A stretch of DNA of 52,619 nt from Bacteroidia bacterium (lineage in GTDB: Bacteria; Bacteroidota; Bacteroidia; Flavobacteriales_D; JAUILH01). The position numbers were made by a program, and so were the translations under genes. The notes under the pieces were generated by a model. That model ran no database searches. It worked only from the letters and a program-made list of their open reading frames with translations, and was not told the origin of the DNA. Position 1 is the first letter of the stretch; each line of letters opens with the position of its first letter. The stretch lies in the NCBI GenBank assembly GCA_030433115.1, contig JAUILH010000011.1, positions 1-52,619 of the forward strand, given 5' to 3'. Of the stretch, positions 42,220 to 51,145 are shown one piece after another.

Positions 42220-44163
42220 TTGGAGTTTAAACCAGGAAAATACCTCAGTCAAATTAATACTCCTGAAGACCTCAGGAAACAGTTTGATATAGAAGACTTG
42301 CCACATGTCGCAGATGATGTCCGCGAGTACATAATAGATGTCATTTCGCATATTGGAAATTCACATTTTGGTGCCAGTTTAGGGGTGGTAGAGCTTACTG
42401 TAGCCATTCATTATGCTTTTAATACACCCAATGACCAGTTGGTATGGGATGTAGGGCATCAGGCTTATGGGCACAAAATTTTAACTGGTAGAAAAGACCA
42501 ATTTCACACGAACAGAATTAAGGGAGGTCTGAGTGGCTTCCCTAAAAGAAGTGAGAGTGAGTACGATACGTTTGGCGTAGGACATTCATCTACATCTATT
42601 TCGGGTGCGCTAGGAATGGCGGTGGCCAATCGTTTGAAAGGAGATATGGACAAGCAGCACATTGCCGTGATTGGTGATGGTGCCATGACCGCTGGTTTGG
42701 CTTTTGAAGGCATGAATCACGGTGGGGTAGAGGACACAAATATGTTGGTTATTCTGAATGATAACTGCATGTCTATCGACCCAAATGTGGGTGCACTCAA
42801 AGAATATTTAACAGACATTACAACGTCTCACACCTATAACAAGGTAAAAGATGAGGTTTGGAATTTGTTGGGAAAACTGTCTAAGTTTGGAACGAGTGCC
42901 CAGGAGATCGCCAGCAAAATTTCGGATGGTTTGAAAGGTTCTATGTTGAGACAAAGCAATTTGTTTGAATCTTTGAACTTTAGGTATTTTGGTCCGGTTG
43001 ACGGGCATGATGTGATAGCTTTGACGAAAATTCTTCAGGATTTAAAGGACATTCCCGGTCCTAAGATTTTGCATTGTCTTACGCAAAAAGGAAAAGGCTA
43101 CAAACCTGCTGAGGATGGATCAGCTACTAAATGGCACGCTCCGGGTATTTTCAATAAAGAAACCGGTGAGATCATTAAAGTGGTGCCGAAAAATCCGCAA
43201 CCACCCAAGTACCAGGAAGTCTTTGGGCATACCATTGTAGAATTGGCCGAGAAGAATGAAAAAATTACAGGTATTACTCCAGCCATGCCATCAGGTTGTT
43301 CCATGAATATTATGATGGAAGCCATGCCAGATCGTGCATTTGATGTGGGCATTGCCGAGCAACATGCGGTTACTTTTAGTGCAGGATTGGCGACACAGGG
43401 ACTGGTGCCATTCTGTAACATTTACTCTTCATTCATGCAACGCGCATACGATCAGGTGATCCATGATGTGGCATTGCAGAATTTGAATGTTGTGATGTGT
43501 TTGGACAGGGCTGGTTTGGTTGGTGCCGATGGGGCAACTCATCATGGTGCTTACGATTTGGCTTACATGCGTTGCATCCCCAAACTGACAGTAGCAGCAC
43601 CTATGAATGAAGCTGAACTAAGAAATTTGATGTACACTGCTCAGTTGGAAGATCAGGGACCATTTGTGATTCGATATCCACGAGGACAAGGTGTGATGAC
43701 TGAATGGAAAACACCATTTAAGGAGATCAAAGTTGGAACTGGTCGGAAGATTAAGAACGGGGATGATGTGGCAATTTTGTCCATTGGGCATATTGGAAAT
43801 TATGCGGTTGAAGCTTGTAAAAGATTAGAGTCTGAAGGCATATCTGCTGCACATTATGATATGCGTTTTGTGAAACCATTAGACGGCTTGTTGCTTCATG
43901 AGGTCTTCGGTAAGTTCGATAAGGTGATTACGCTTGAAGATGGTTGTAAGATGGGAGGTCTTGGTAGCGCTATTTTGGAATGGATGGCGGAAGAAGGCTA
44001 CCAGGTCCAGGTGAAGATGTTGGGAATTCCTGACGAATATATTCATCACGGAACACAACAAGAGTTGCATGCAGATTGCTTTTATAATGCAGATGCGATT
44101 GTAGAAACTGCTCAAAAAATGGTTGACAGAAAAGCAGGAAAGGCGGGCTTATCTGCGTCTTAA
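42220..44163 (+). CDS. dxs: 1-deoxy-D-xylulose-5-phosphate synthase
   Basis: First enzyme of the MEP pathway, TPP-dependent. 647 residues; start TTG at 42220 (MEFKPGKYLSQINTPEDLRK), where the N-terminal helix of the family begins. TPP/Mg motif VIGDGAMTAGLAFEGMNHGG, catalytic-site LVWDVGHQAYGHKILTGR with its His, the transketolase-like C-terminal part with GIAEQHAVTFSAGLA and DRAGLVGADGATHHGAYD. With ispD and the polyprenyl synthase in this window it supplies isoprenoid precursors. Confidence 0.98.
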   Translation: MEFKPGKYLSQINTPEDLRKQFDIEDLPHVADDVREYIIDVISHIGNSHFGASLGVVELTVAIHYAFNTPNDQLVWDVGHQAYGHKILTGRKDQFHTNRIKGGLSGFPKRSESEYDTFGVGHSSTSISGALGMAVANRLKGDMDKQHIAVIGDGAMTAGLAFEGMNHGGVEDTNMLVILNDNCMSIDPNVGALKEYLTDITTSHTYNKVKDEVWNLLGKLSKFGTSAQEIASKISDGLKGSMLRQSNLFESLNFRYFGPVDGHDVIALTKILQDLKDIPGPKILHCLTQKGKGYKPAEDGSATKWHAPGIFNKETGEIIKVVPKNPQPPKYQEVFGHTIVELAEKNEKITGITPAMPSGCSMNIMMEAMPDRAFDVGIAEQHAVTFSAGLATQGLVPFCNIYSSFMQRAYDQVIHDVALQNLNVVMCLDRAGLVGADGATHHGAYDLAYMRCIPKLTVAAPMNEAELRNLMYTAQLEDQGPFVIRYPRGQGVMTEWKTPFKEIKVGTGRKIKNGDDVAILSIGHIGNYAVEACKRLESEGISAAHYDMRFVKPLDGLLLHEVFGKFDKVITLEDGCKMGGLGSAILEWMAEEGYQVQVKMLGIPDEYIHHGTQQELHADCFYNADAIVETAQKMVDRKAGKAGLSAS

Positions 44164-44171
44164 GATGATCT

Positions 44172-44573
44172 TTATCTCCCCCCTGTATCAATATTAATAA
44201 TGTCTCCGTCTGTTTGGATTTTCTTGTCCGAATTGGAGACCATTTTGAGTTTGAGTTTCCCCTTTTTTTCTATGATTTTGTAGACCACTGCGCTTGGTAC
44301 AACCGGAGCACCATTTTCGCTTCTATTCATGCCAATGAGTATGCGTTTTTTGATCAAGGTTTTGCCACCTTCAGTTACTAACTTGATTTCAGCAAAATCG
44401 TGATGGGTGTTTTCCACCTTGACTCTTGGTTGGGGGGTGTCGTTAATTTTTTGACCATTCATGTACATGGTGAATTTGGCGCCATTATCGGTGTAGATTT
44501 CCAGATCGTTGGCAATTTGAGCAGACAACGCCATACTCATTGAAAGGAATAATATGCTTAAGAGGACTTTCAT
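44172..44573 (-). CDS. Small secreted protein, similar to the region before DUF4476 domains
   Basis: 133 residues. Signal peptide (MKVLLSILFLSMSMALSA). DLEIYTDNGAKFTMYMNGQKIN, then PQPRVKVENTHHDFAEIKLV resembles the beta-type N-terminal repeat found before DUF4476 domains in Bacteroidota, but DUF4476 itself is absent; the C-terminus (TDGDIINIDTGGR) is short. Converges on dxs with 8 bases between the stops. Function unknown. Confidence 0.7.
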   Translation of the reverse strand: MKVLLSILFLSMSMALSAQIANDLEIYTDNGAKFTMYMNGQKINDTPQPRVKVENTHHDFAEIKLVTEGGKTLIKKRILIGMNRSENGAPVVPSAVVYKIIEKKGKLKLKMVSNSDKKIQTDGDIINIDTGGR

Positions 44574-44787
44574 TGGTTTTATTTTGCCTGAAAATTAACA
44601 ATAATTGTTCCAATACCCTTATGAGCAGACAATGGCCACTGTTGCAGGAAGAAAACCTGAGGCAGACTTTAAATTGACATTGCTTAGGGAAAAATGCGAC
44701 AAAAAGGAGCGCTTTTGACCTTTAGCGGAGCCATTTAGAGGCGCTGAAGTTTGGAGCCGGAGACAGATCTATTGGCCCCAAAAAATC

Positions 44788-46050
44788 CTATTTTTTCTTA
44801 GCAAAAATGATGACGCCTTTCCCATAGTTTCCGTTGTAAGAAATTTTGAAAGGCAGATCTGCATTGTTGCCTTTTTCCACCACATCTTTCTTGAGGTCTC
44901 TCTGCAAACACCAAGATAGATCACTGATAACAGTAGTGTAGGTTCCGTACAATTTGGTGTCGAATTTGGTAGTGTCTTTCAACAACTTGTATGGAATTCC
45001 TGAGTCGTCCTGAATGATGGTTCCCGAACCGGTTACCAGGTCTCTTACTACTTTAAAATCTGGGTTGAATGCGGCGCACTGGGCGGCTTTTAGGTAAGCA
45101 GCTCTGTTTGGGAATGACTCAATGAATTTCACCATTTCCATGTGCTCGGTGACCTTGTCGTCTTGAATGTTATGGTTGAAGAAATACAAGGTTTTCAAAT
45201 CTTTTTGAGTGGCGTCTGTGAAATCAATACACTTGAGTCTAACGGCACCATCGGGAGATTTTGCGTGTTCATCAATTCTGGTCAATTTGCCGTCTTTGCT
45301 CAACCAACCATCTTCTACTTTCACAATTTTGTGTCCGGTGTGCATCATCATGTACAGTGCCATGTGGGTAATGCCGTTCAGGTGGGCTTTGGAATAATCA
45401 CTTCCCATGTGAGAGGTCACAAAATAACCACGTGTATTGATGTATTTCATGGATTTTTTAAGTCCGGCGAAATAATTCTTGCGGTCGTTTTCTGTCATTT
45501 TCTTGAAGTTTGGCGTAGAGCCTCTTCTTTCCAACCCTAATAAAATGTAGTTCTGAGCTCTCGGGTAGAATGCATTGGCGAACATGAAATCTGGTCCGGA
45601 AAAAGGGTAGAAGCAGGTCACATTTTTGCGGTGGTCGCCCACGTTGTTTTCTGCGGTCCACTTAGCAACAGGCTCCAACATGTCCTTTTTTACTTTGGCA
45701 AAAGTCTCTTCAGTATATTTTTTGTAAGCTTTGTAATAATCGGTAGCCTGAATTGACTTAAGGAGCGAATCGTTGCTCTCAATAGGCAGTCCGGAAATGA
45801 CTCTTGCCACATCATTAAGGTATGGGTCTACTTCAATGGTAGGACGGTTTATCATGGAAGATGTTGGGTCAACATCTATCTGCAAGGTATCTTCACCAGT
45901 GTTTATTTCCGCTGATTTTTCGGGGTTTTTAGAGTCATTGGAGTTCTCTTTGGCTTCAGAAGAGCAAGCGGAAAATCCGAATGCAATTGCCACCGCACTT
46001 GCTATGGCTAAGGTCTTGAAATGAGTAGTTTGCTTGATTTTGATAGTCAT
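44788..46050 (-). CDS. Hypothetical lipoprotein with conserved SGPDF motif
   Basis: 420 residues from the ATG at 46048-46050; the 11 codons upstream are not family-like. The signal sequence ends AFGFSACSS, so it is a lipoprotein, then a Ser/Asn/Glu linker. Conserved-looking blocks: NVTCFYPFSGPDFMFANAFYP, YILLGLERRGSTPNF, LYMMMHTGHKIVKVEDGWLSK, ADLPFKISYNGNYGKGVIIFAKK. I recognise no Pfam family with certainty. A TAtaTTTG box is 20 bases upstream of the chosen start. Confidence 0.8.
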   Translation of the reverse strand: MTIKIKQTTHFKTLAIASAVAIAFGFSACSSEAKENSNDSKNPEKSAEINTGEDTLQIDVDPTSSMINRPTIEVDPYLNDVARVISGLPIESNDSLLKSIQATDYYKAYKKYTEETFAKVKKDMLEPVAKWTAENNVGDHRKNVTCFYPFSGPDFMFANAFYPRAQNYILLGLERRGSTPNFKKMTENDRKNYFAGLKKSMKYINTRGYFVTSHMGSDYSKAHLNGITHMALYMMMHTGHKIVKVEDGWLSKDGKLTRIDEHAKSPDGAVRLKCIDFTDATQKDLKTLYFFNHNIQDDKVTEHMEMVKFIESFPNRAAYLKAAQCAAFNPDFKVVRDLVTGSGTIIQDDSGIPYKLLKDTTKFDTKLYGTYTTVISDLSWCLQRDLKKDVVEKGNNADLPFKISYNGNYGKGVIIFAKKK

Positions 46051-46069
46051 TATGAAATAGATTACGTCA

Positions 46070-46077
46070 CAAATATA
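46070..46077 (-). promoter_or_regulatory. Promoter -7 box (TAtaTTTG) of the 44788-46050 gene
   Basis: Minus-strand TATATTTG, with its last base 20 bases upstream of the ATG at 46050, matches TAnnTTTG. Confidence 0.5.
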
Positions 46078-46141
46078 AATCAATTAAGAATTGGAACTTA
46101 GTTAAGTTATTATTAGTCGATTGTGGAGGATTATTTGTTGA

Positions 46142-47209
46142 CTACTGATTGAAATAATAGCGGATGATGTAATTCACCTCTCTTAAAATTTCTCCGTCTT
46201 GAAAGTGACGTTCTTTGATGCAGTTTTTCTTTGAGTCGTAGTAGCTTTTAATGGTTTTTACCGGTTTGTTTTTCCCAGATTCGATGATTTCTTTTTTCAC
46301 CAGTCCTTTGCAATTGTACTTGAGTCGATACTTGTAGTTAGGGTGGTCTTCAAATTTATACTTGGCAGTTTCTTCTTTGATTTGATGTTTTCGGTTGAAA
46401 CGTCTCATGATAATGAATTCGGTGTCGCTTTGTGTGTCGAAGACTTCTTCTTTAATGACATTTCCTTTGGAGTATGTATAAAAATGTTCAGTCACCAACT
46501 GTCCTTCCTGGTTATAATATCCTTCCACAATAATTTGCCCCTGCTCATTAGTGCTTTTTGATGACACCGGGATTTGTCCCAGGATGGCATGGTCTGTTTT
46601 GATGAGGATGGTTCTGCCTGAATCTATATAGTTGTAGTACGAGTTGGTGATGTCCTGCTTTTGCTCGTCCTGTCTGCTTTTTAAGATGATTCTATTTTGC
46701 TGATCGTATTTGTATTTAATGCGGTAAGCACTCGTGTCTTGTTTGTGGTTAATTTTTGAATGAAATACAAGATGGTTGTGGCGATTGTATTTAAAAAACT
46801 CCTGGAAAATGAGTTTGGTTTCCTGATTAAAAGTGGTGCTGGAAATAAGGTTTTGCTTGGAATCATAAGTGTTTACATGATATCGGGCGGTGTCTTTGTT
46901 CGGTTGAAGCGTAAGTTCGACCAGGATTTGCTGATTGGGGTTGTATTGGTAGACCTTGTGGTATTTAATTTTATTGCCTGCGAAATGCTGGAAGGTATCG
47001 ATGAGCCCATGTTCGTTTAAAACCAGTCTGAGTTTGGTGTTCGGATAATCAGGTTTTTTGTTGGTGAACAAACGCGTTTCTACTTTAACAGATTGAACAC
47101 CAGTTTGAGCGTAGTGCGCCAACTTGCTAGAATCTTTGGTGTTTAACAAACTTTGGGCATGCCCAGGCAAGTACGCCATTATGAATCCTATGACTATCCA
47201 GTGTTTGAT
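46142..47209 (-). CDS. Secreted hypothetical protein with YD-like repeats; probable non-standard start
   Basis: About 355 residues of tyrosine-rich repeating pattern: YHKVYQYNPNQQILVELTL, FFKYNRHNHLVFHS, YKYDQQNRIILKSR, YYNQEGQLVTEHFYTYSKGN, LKYNCKGLVKKEI. Each ~25-residue unit resembles the YD repeats of Bacteroidota secreted proteins, without an Rhs core. The first ATG (47179) would leave only half a signal peptide. The frame is open upstream to an in-frame TAA, and from ATC at 47209 it encodes KHWIVIGFIMAYLPGHAQ, a complete signal peptide. No standard start lies between; ATC is the best candidate. Confidence 0.78.
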   Translation of the reverse strand: MKHWIVIGFIMAYLPGHAQSLLNTKDSSKLAHYAQTGVQSVKVETRLFTNKKPDYPNTKLRLVLNEHGLIDTFQHFAGNKIKYHKVYQYNPNQQILVELTLQPNKDTARYHVNTYDSKQNLISSTTFNQETKLIFQEFFKYNRHNHLVFHSKINHKQDTSAYRIKYKYDQQNRIILKSRQDEQKQDITNSYYNYIDSGRTILIKTDHAILGQIPVSSKSTNEQGQIIVEGYYNQEGQLVTEHFYTYSKGNVIKEEVFDTQSDTEFIIMRRFNRKHQIKEETAKYKFEDHPNYKYRLKYNCKGLVKKEIIESGKNKPVKTIKSYYDSKKNCIKERHFQDGEILREVNYIIRYYFNQ

Positions 47210-47280
47210 GCCATAAAGTTAACAAAGTAAAGCACTGTCCTGGAATTTGGTTCCTTAACAAAAAACAGAGTAGACGTAAA

Positions 47281-47308
47281 AAGGTGGACAACCGCCTGTG
47301 TCCACCTT
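47281..47308 (-). terminator. Hairpin with T-run, likely terminator of the 47430-48029 lipoprotein gene
   Basis: Stem aaggtggaca (47281-47290)/tgtccacctt (47299-47308); on minus it is followed by five T. A second hairpin (gctggta 47309-47315 / taccagc 47333-47339) lies directly upstream on the minus strand. It stands about 120 bases past the stop, in the gene-free stretch 47210-47429. Confidence 0.55.
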
Positions 47309-47429
47309 GCTGGTACTATTATGAAAAGGTATTACCAGCTGTCCTTGCTTACATGTGATGTGTTACATGTTGAACGCTATACATGGATAATGCGCGATCG
47401 TAAAAAGGGTACAGCTGATATTGATTTTT

Positions 47430-48029
47430 TTATTGTTTTGGACCGTATTCTTCGTTGATGGCTTCAATTTGCGCATTGAATTCTTCGTTCATTAAGCAAT
47501 CGCTTCCGGCAAAAGAGGTGCTGAATTTTGCAGCTTTTTGCGACAGTTCCATGTATTCACTTATGGCTGCAGCATCTTGTTGATTTTCGGCATAGGCTTC
47601 AGACACTTCCTTGTATTCTATCATGAAGCTTTCGTATTCTTCGAGCAATTCATCACATGATACATCTTCTGAACTGTATTCTTCTCCCTCAAGTTCGTCC
47701 ATAGCTGCTTCACTCATTTCTCTTGACATGGTCATCAGTTTGCCAAAATTTGGACAGTCTTGAAGTATGTCTTGTGCGTTGGCTGTACTTTCGAACAATT
47801 CTTCACATTTAGATTCCAGTTCTTCCGGAATTTCTCCATTGCTGCCATATGCTTCTATTGTAGCATCTACACACCCGCACAAATCCAATTCAGCGGCAGT
47901 TTCCGGTTTGGTTTCAGATGATTCCTTTCCGTCTTTTTTGTCGTCGTCCTTATCGTCCTTTTTGTCGTCTCCACATGATACGGTCAACATAGTCATTGCG
48001 GCAAGAGTAAATAGTAGTTTCTTAGTCAT
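47430..48029 (-). CDS. CxCxD-motif lipoprotein (tandem relative 1)
   Basis: 199 residues from the ATG at 48027-48029, chosen for a lipoprotein signal (MTKKLLFTLAAMTMLTVSC) with lipidated Cys and an acidic KDDKDDDKKD linker. The longer frame upstream lacks a signal. Conserved Cys: LCGCVDATIEA, then KCEELFE, LQDCPNFGKLM, VSCDELL and SDCLMNE. It shares a pattern with its neighbour at 48073-48525 (CxC[VM]D...C...DCP). Role unknown; Cys-rich helical core, perhaps disulfide-stabilised. Confidence 0.78.
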   Translation of the reverse strand: MTKKLLFTLAAMTMLTVSCGDDKKDDKDDDKKDGKESSETKPETAAELDLCGCVDATIEAYGSNGEIPEELESKCEELFESTANAQDILQDCPNFGKLMTMSREMSEAAMDELEGEEYSSEDVSCDELLEEYESFMIEYKEVSEAYAENQQDAAAISEYMELSQKAAKFSTSFAGSDCLMNEEFNAQIEAINEEYGPKQ

Positions 48030-48056
48030 AGTTGTTTTTTTGGTTTTTAATGGATG

Positions 48057-48064
48057 CAAAGATA
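48057..48064 (-). promoter_or_regulatory. Promoter -7 box (TAtcTTTG) of the 47430-48029 gene
   Basis: Perfect minus-strand TATCTTTG just past the stop of the neighbouring relative at 48073, 27 bases before the chosen ATG at 48029. It supports this start over the longer frame, whose upstream part would lie before the promoter. Confidence 0.55.
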
Positions 48065-48072
48065 AGCTTATC

Positions 48073-48525
48073 CTACTCTTCAGGTATGTCATCTTTGATT
48101 TCTTCAATTTGTTTGTCAATATCCGGATTCAATTCCCTGGATTTTTCCAGGAAACCGCCCAGGTCCATTTTTTGTGATAGTGTGGCAATGCGCTGCATGA
48201 TATCCGGACAATCTTTCAGTTTAGCCATTAAAGTTTGTGGATCGCCTTGGAAGCTGTTAAGCGTTTGCTTGCAAGGTGCCAATTCAGATTCAAATTTCTC
48301 CAGGTTGTTGGGGTCACTATCGCTTTTTTCTACGGCATCTAATGTGATGTCCATGCATGCGCAAAAGTCATATTTAGGATTGGTTGTTTCTTCGGTAAGG
48401 TCAGTATTGGTCTCTTTTTTTACGTCTGAGGATTTATCTTCCTCTTTTTCAGTGTTGTCTTCTGATGAACAGCTGCTTATAATGGAAAGGACGAGAACAA
48501 GGCTAAAAAGTTGAATTGTTTTCAT
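48073..48525 (-). CDS. CxCxD-motif lipoprotein (tandem relative 2)
   Basis: 150 residues. Lipobox C19 (MKTIQLFSLVLVLSIISSC) and an acidic Ser/Glu linker. Core: YDFCACMDITLDAVE, LAPCKQTLNSF, KLKDCPDIMQRIATLS. The core aligns with that of the gene next to it (FCAC/LCGC, CK/CE, DCPD/DCPN), so the two are likely paralogs that arose by tandem duplication and diverged. No enzymatic signature. Function unknown. Confidence 0.78.
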   Translation of the reverse strand: MKTIQLFSLVLVLSIISSCSSEDNTEKEEDKSSDVKKETNTDLTEETTNPKYDFCACMDITLDAVEKSDSDPNNLEKFESELAPCKQTLNSFQGDPQTLMAKLKDCPDIMQRIATLSQKMDLGGFLEKSRELNPDIDKQIEEIKDDIPEE

Positions 48526-48629
48526 AATAAATGGCTTATGGTGCTCAATTTACATGATTCATTTTAAGAATGAAACAGAGTTTTGGGATTTCTGATATGA
48601 AGTGGTCTTCTTATGGAGATGTGATCCAC

Positions 48630-48652
48630 AAAAAAAGCCACGCAACGCGTGG
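48630..48652 (-). terminator. Rho-independent terminator of the DUF4412-like gene
   Basis: Stem gccacgc (48637-48643)/gcgtggc (48646-48652), 2-3-base loop, followed by seven T on the minus strand. The arms are identical to those of the terminator at 15062-15087. Confidence 0.8.
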
Positions 48653-48678
48653 CTTTCAAAAGTTTTGATTGGCTCAAT

Positions 48679-49380
48679 TTACATGCCACCCATTCCTCTA
48701 AGATCTTCCAAAGTACCTTCTTCATAGCCATCAGGAACGTCCATGCTAAAAGTATCTGCATCTGGTTTTTCTTTAGACACTTTGGTTGCCTCAATAACAG
48801 TCGTCATAGCACCTTGTGGTGTTTCAGCTTCAAGCTTAACAGCCATCATGAAACCTTTAACACCATCAGAAGAGTATTTAGATTTGTAGCCTTTTGGTGC
48901 AATCTCATCCGTGTAATAAATTTCCATTTCCTGGATGTTACCTTCTTCGTCTTCCATTTCTACAATGGCCAGTTTGCAAGTGTACCCGGCAATTTCTCTG
49001 GTTTTGTCGGAGTAAGTAATTTCAGGTTTTTCTTCATCACCGTCTTCACTATCTTTAGCATCCTCAGAACTCATTTTAACGGCTTTTTTCATGCCCATCA
49101 TTGGCACTTCTAATAACATTAAAGATTCTTCCTTAGAGCCATCAGTAATCACAACGTTCTTCGACATGCCACCCATATCCATGGTGGTTTTACTTTTGTC
49201 GTTGTCAAATTCGATTACCATAGTACTGTTCCCCATCATGGCCAATGCCATAGCCATCTGTTCGTCGTCAGATTCCATTTTGAATGAGTATTCTACTTTG
49301 CCAGCAGTTAATTGTGCTGAAGCTGTTGATCCCATTAACATGACTCCAACAAAAAGCATTGATTTTAATATTGATTTCAT
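48679..49380 (-). CDS. DUF4412/GLPGLI-like secreted protein
   Basis: 233 residues. Signal peptide (MKSILKSMLFVGVMLMGSTASAQ). Met-rich and acidic mature part: GKVEYSFKMESDDEQMAMAL, FDNDKSKTTMDMGGMSKNVV, YSDKTREIAGYTCKLAIVEM (Cys near the centre) and IYYTDEIAPKGYKSKYSS. The pattern, a beta-strand start and a GYTCK element, fits DUF4412 or GLPGLI proteins of the outer membrane or periplasm in Bacteroidota. Function unknown. Ends at a strong terminator. Confidence 0.75.
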   Translation of the reverse strand: MKSILKSMLFVGVMLMGSTASAQLTAGKVEYSFKMESDDEQMAMALAMMGNSTMVIEFDNDKSKTTMDMGGMSKNVVITDGSKEESLMLLEVPMMGMKKAVKMSSEDAKDSEDGDEEKPEITYSDKTREIAGYTCKLAIVEMEDEEGNIQEMEIYYTDEIAPKGYKSKYSSDGVKGFMMAVKLEAETPQGAMTTVIEATKVSKEKPDADTFSMDVPDGYEEGTLEDLRGMGGM

Positions 49381-49462
49381 TGTGTTTTAATTTGTTTCGC
49401 GACCCAATCTACAATGATTGGACCAAAAATTAGTAATCCTTATGATTTTTTAACATCTTGGT

Positions 49463-51022
49463 TTAAAGGTCAAACTTAATCCCCTGGGCCAACGGCAAGC
49501 TATTACCGTAATTAGTGGTGTTGGTTTGTCTTCTCATGTAAATTTTCCAAGCATCAGAACCAGATTCACGTCCACCACCATTCTCTTTCTCTCCGCCAAA
49601 TGCACCACCAATCTCAGCCCCTGAGGTACCAATGTTTACGTTGGCAATGCCACAATCAGACCCCCAATGAGATAGGAAAGCTTCAGACTCTCTTAAATTA
49701 TTCGTCATGATGGCAGAAGACAATCCCTGAGGCACATTGTTCTGAATGGCAATTGCATTGTTGACGTCACCCGAGTATTTCATTAGGTATAAAATCGGAG
49801 CAAATGTCTCGTGCTGCACAATTTTGTACTCATTGTTTGCTTCAGCAATGGCAGGCTTCACGTAGCAGCCACTTTCGTATCCTTCTCCTTCCAGAACGCC
49901 TCCGGGTACAATCACTTTTCCACCTTCTTCCTCAACACGTCTCAAAGCATCATTATAGGCGTTCACTGCATCTTGGTCGATTAGTGGTCCAACGTGGTTG
50001 TTTTCATCCAACGGATTGCCAATCTTCAACTGACCGTAAGCGTTTACCAAAGCATCTTTCACCTTGTCATAAATGTCTTCATGAATGATCAGTCTTCTGG
50101 TAGAGGTGCATCTTTGTCCGCAAGTTCCCACAGCACCAAACACGGCTCCCGGAACCACCATTTTCAAGTCGGCACTTGGCGTTACAATGATGGCATTGTT
50201 TCCACCCAGTTCAAGCAAAGATTTTCCTAATCTGGCTCCAACTGCTGCTCCAACACTTTTCCCCATTCTGGTAGATCCGGTTGCAGATACCAAAGGCACA
50301 CGCTTGTCGTTAGACATTAATTTTCCAATTTCTGCATCACCAATCACCACACATGACACGCCTTCCGGTACATTATTGGCTTCAAATACTTTGGCAGTGA
50401 TGTTTTGACAAGCAATGGCTGTCAATGGTGTTTTTTCAGATGGTTTCCAAATACAGACATCTCCGCAAATCCACGCCAATGCCGTGTTCCAGTTCCAAAC
50501 AGCTACTGGGAAATTAAACGCCGAGATAATCCCAACAATTCCTAGAGGGTGGTATTGCTCATACATTCTGTGATTAGGTCTTTCAGAGTGCATGGTTAAA
50601 CCATGAAGTTGTCTCGATAGTCCAACGGCAAAATCACAGATGTCAATCATTTCCTGAACTTCACCTAAGCCTTCCTGGTAGGATTTACCCATTTCGTAAG
50701 AAACCAATTTGCCCAATGCTTCTTTTTGCTCTCTCAAAGCTTCAGCCAATTGTCTCACTACTTCACCTCTTTTTGGTGCCGGCCAGGTTCTCCATTCTTT
50801 AAAAGCTTCAGTGGCCTTCATGATGCAAGCTTCATATTCCGCTTCTGTAGCAGAATTCACACTTCCAATTAATCTGCCATCAACCGGAGATAAAGAATCA
50901 ATCTTTTCACCTCTGGTCGCAAACCAATGCGATCCTGTTGAGCTTCCGCTATTTATATCTTTAATCCCAAGTTGATTCAATACCTGAGAAATACCAAAGT
51001 CTGTTTGAACTACTTCCATCAT
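49463..51022 (-). CDS. ALDH7-type aldehyde dehydrogenase (aminoadipate semialdehyde/P6C dehydrogenase)
   Basis: 519 residues from the ATG at 51020-51022. NAD-dependent oxidation of an aldehyde, in this subfamily the semialdehyde of alpha-aminoadipate (in equilibrium with piperideine-6-carboxylate). Active site: catalytic Cys in [13 protein letters not shown] (about C305), general base Glu in LLELGGNN (about E271). The C-terminal [22 protein letters not shown] is the ALDH7 signature. Lysine degradation is the likely pathway; partner enzymes are not in the window. Promoter TAaaTTTG is about 17 bases upstream. Confidence 0.93.
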   Translation of the reverse strand: MMEVVQTDFGISQVLNQLGIKDINSGSSTGSHWFATRGEKIDSLSPVDGRLIGSVNSATEAEYEACIMKATEAFKEWRTWPAPKRGEVVRQLAEALREQKEALGKLVSYEMGKSYQEGLGEVQEMIDICDFAVGLSRQLHGLTMHSERPNHRMYEQYHPLGIVGIISAFNFPVAVWNWNTALAWICGDVCIWKPSEKTPLTAIACQNITAKVFEANNVPEGVSCVVIGDAEIGKLMSNDKRVPLVSATGSTRMGKSVGAAVGARLGKSLLELGGNNAIIVTPSADLKMVVPGAVFGAVGTCGQRCTSTRRLIIHEDIYDKVKDALVNAYGQLKIGNPLDENNHVGPLIDQDAVNAYNDALRRVEEEGGKVIVPGGVLEGEGYESGCYVKPAIAEANNEYKIVQHETFAPILYLMKYSGDVNNAIAIQNNVPQGLSSAIMTNNLRESEAFLSHWGSDCGIANVNIGTSGAEIGGAFGGEKENGGGRESGSDAWKIYMRRQTNTTNYGNSLPLAQGIKFDL

Positions 51023-51038
51023 CAATAATTTTGTGGTG

Positions 51039-51046
51039 CAAATTTA
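51039..51046 (-). promoter_or_regulatory. Promoter -7 box (TAaaTTTG) of the ALDH gene
   Basis: Minus-strand TAAATTTG ends 17 bases before the ATG at 51022, matching TAnnTTTG. Confidence 0.5.
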
Positions 51047-51130
51047 ACACTAATTAAGTCGGTAGTCAAACCAAATCATCATAAGGATTGAGAACTTGAG
51101 AATTTATTCGGGCGATTTCTGCTTTTTGAG

Positions 51131-51138
51131 TAAGTTTG
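51131..51138 (+). promoter_or_regulatory. Promoter -7 box (TAagTTTG) of the polyprenyl synthase gene
   Basis: TAAGTTTG ends 7 bases before the ATG at 51146, so the transcript should have almost no leader, as at dnaG. Confidence 0.5.
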
Positions 51139-51145
51139 CCGTGTC

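Noticed and set aside
47281..47340. Paired hairpins as a small RNA gene
   Set aside because: A terminator with T-run fits the position past a stop codon better; no promoter box is seen for a separate transcript.
48032..48514. 160-residue plus-strand frame opposite the CxCxD lipoprotein at 48073
   Set aside because: Ser/Leu-rich translation of the opposite strand, with no signal or domain; the minus-strand gene has a lipobox and conserved Cys.
48649..49113. 154-residue plus-strand frame opposite the DUF4412-like gene
   Set aside because: Phe/His-rich antisense artefact without family resemblance.
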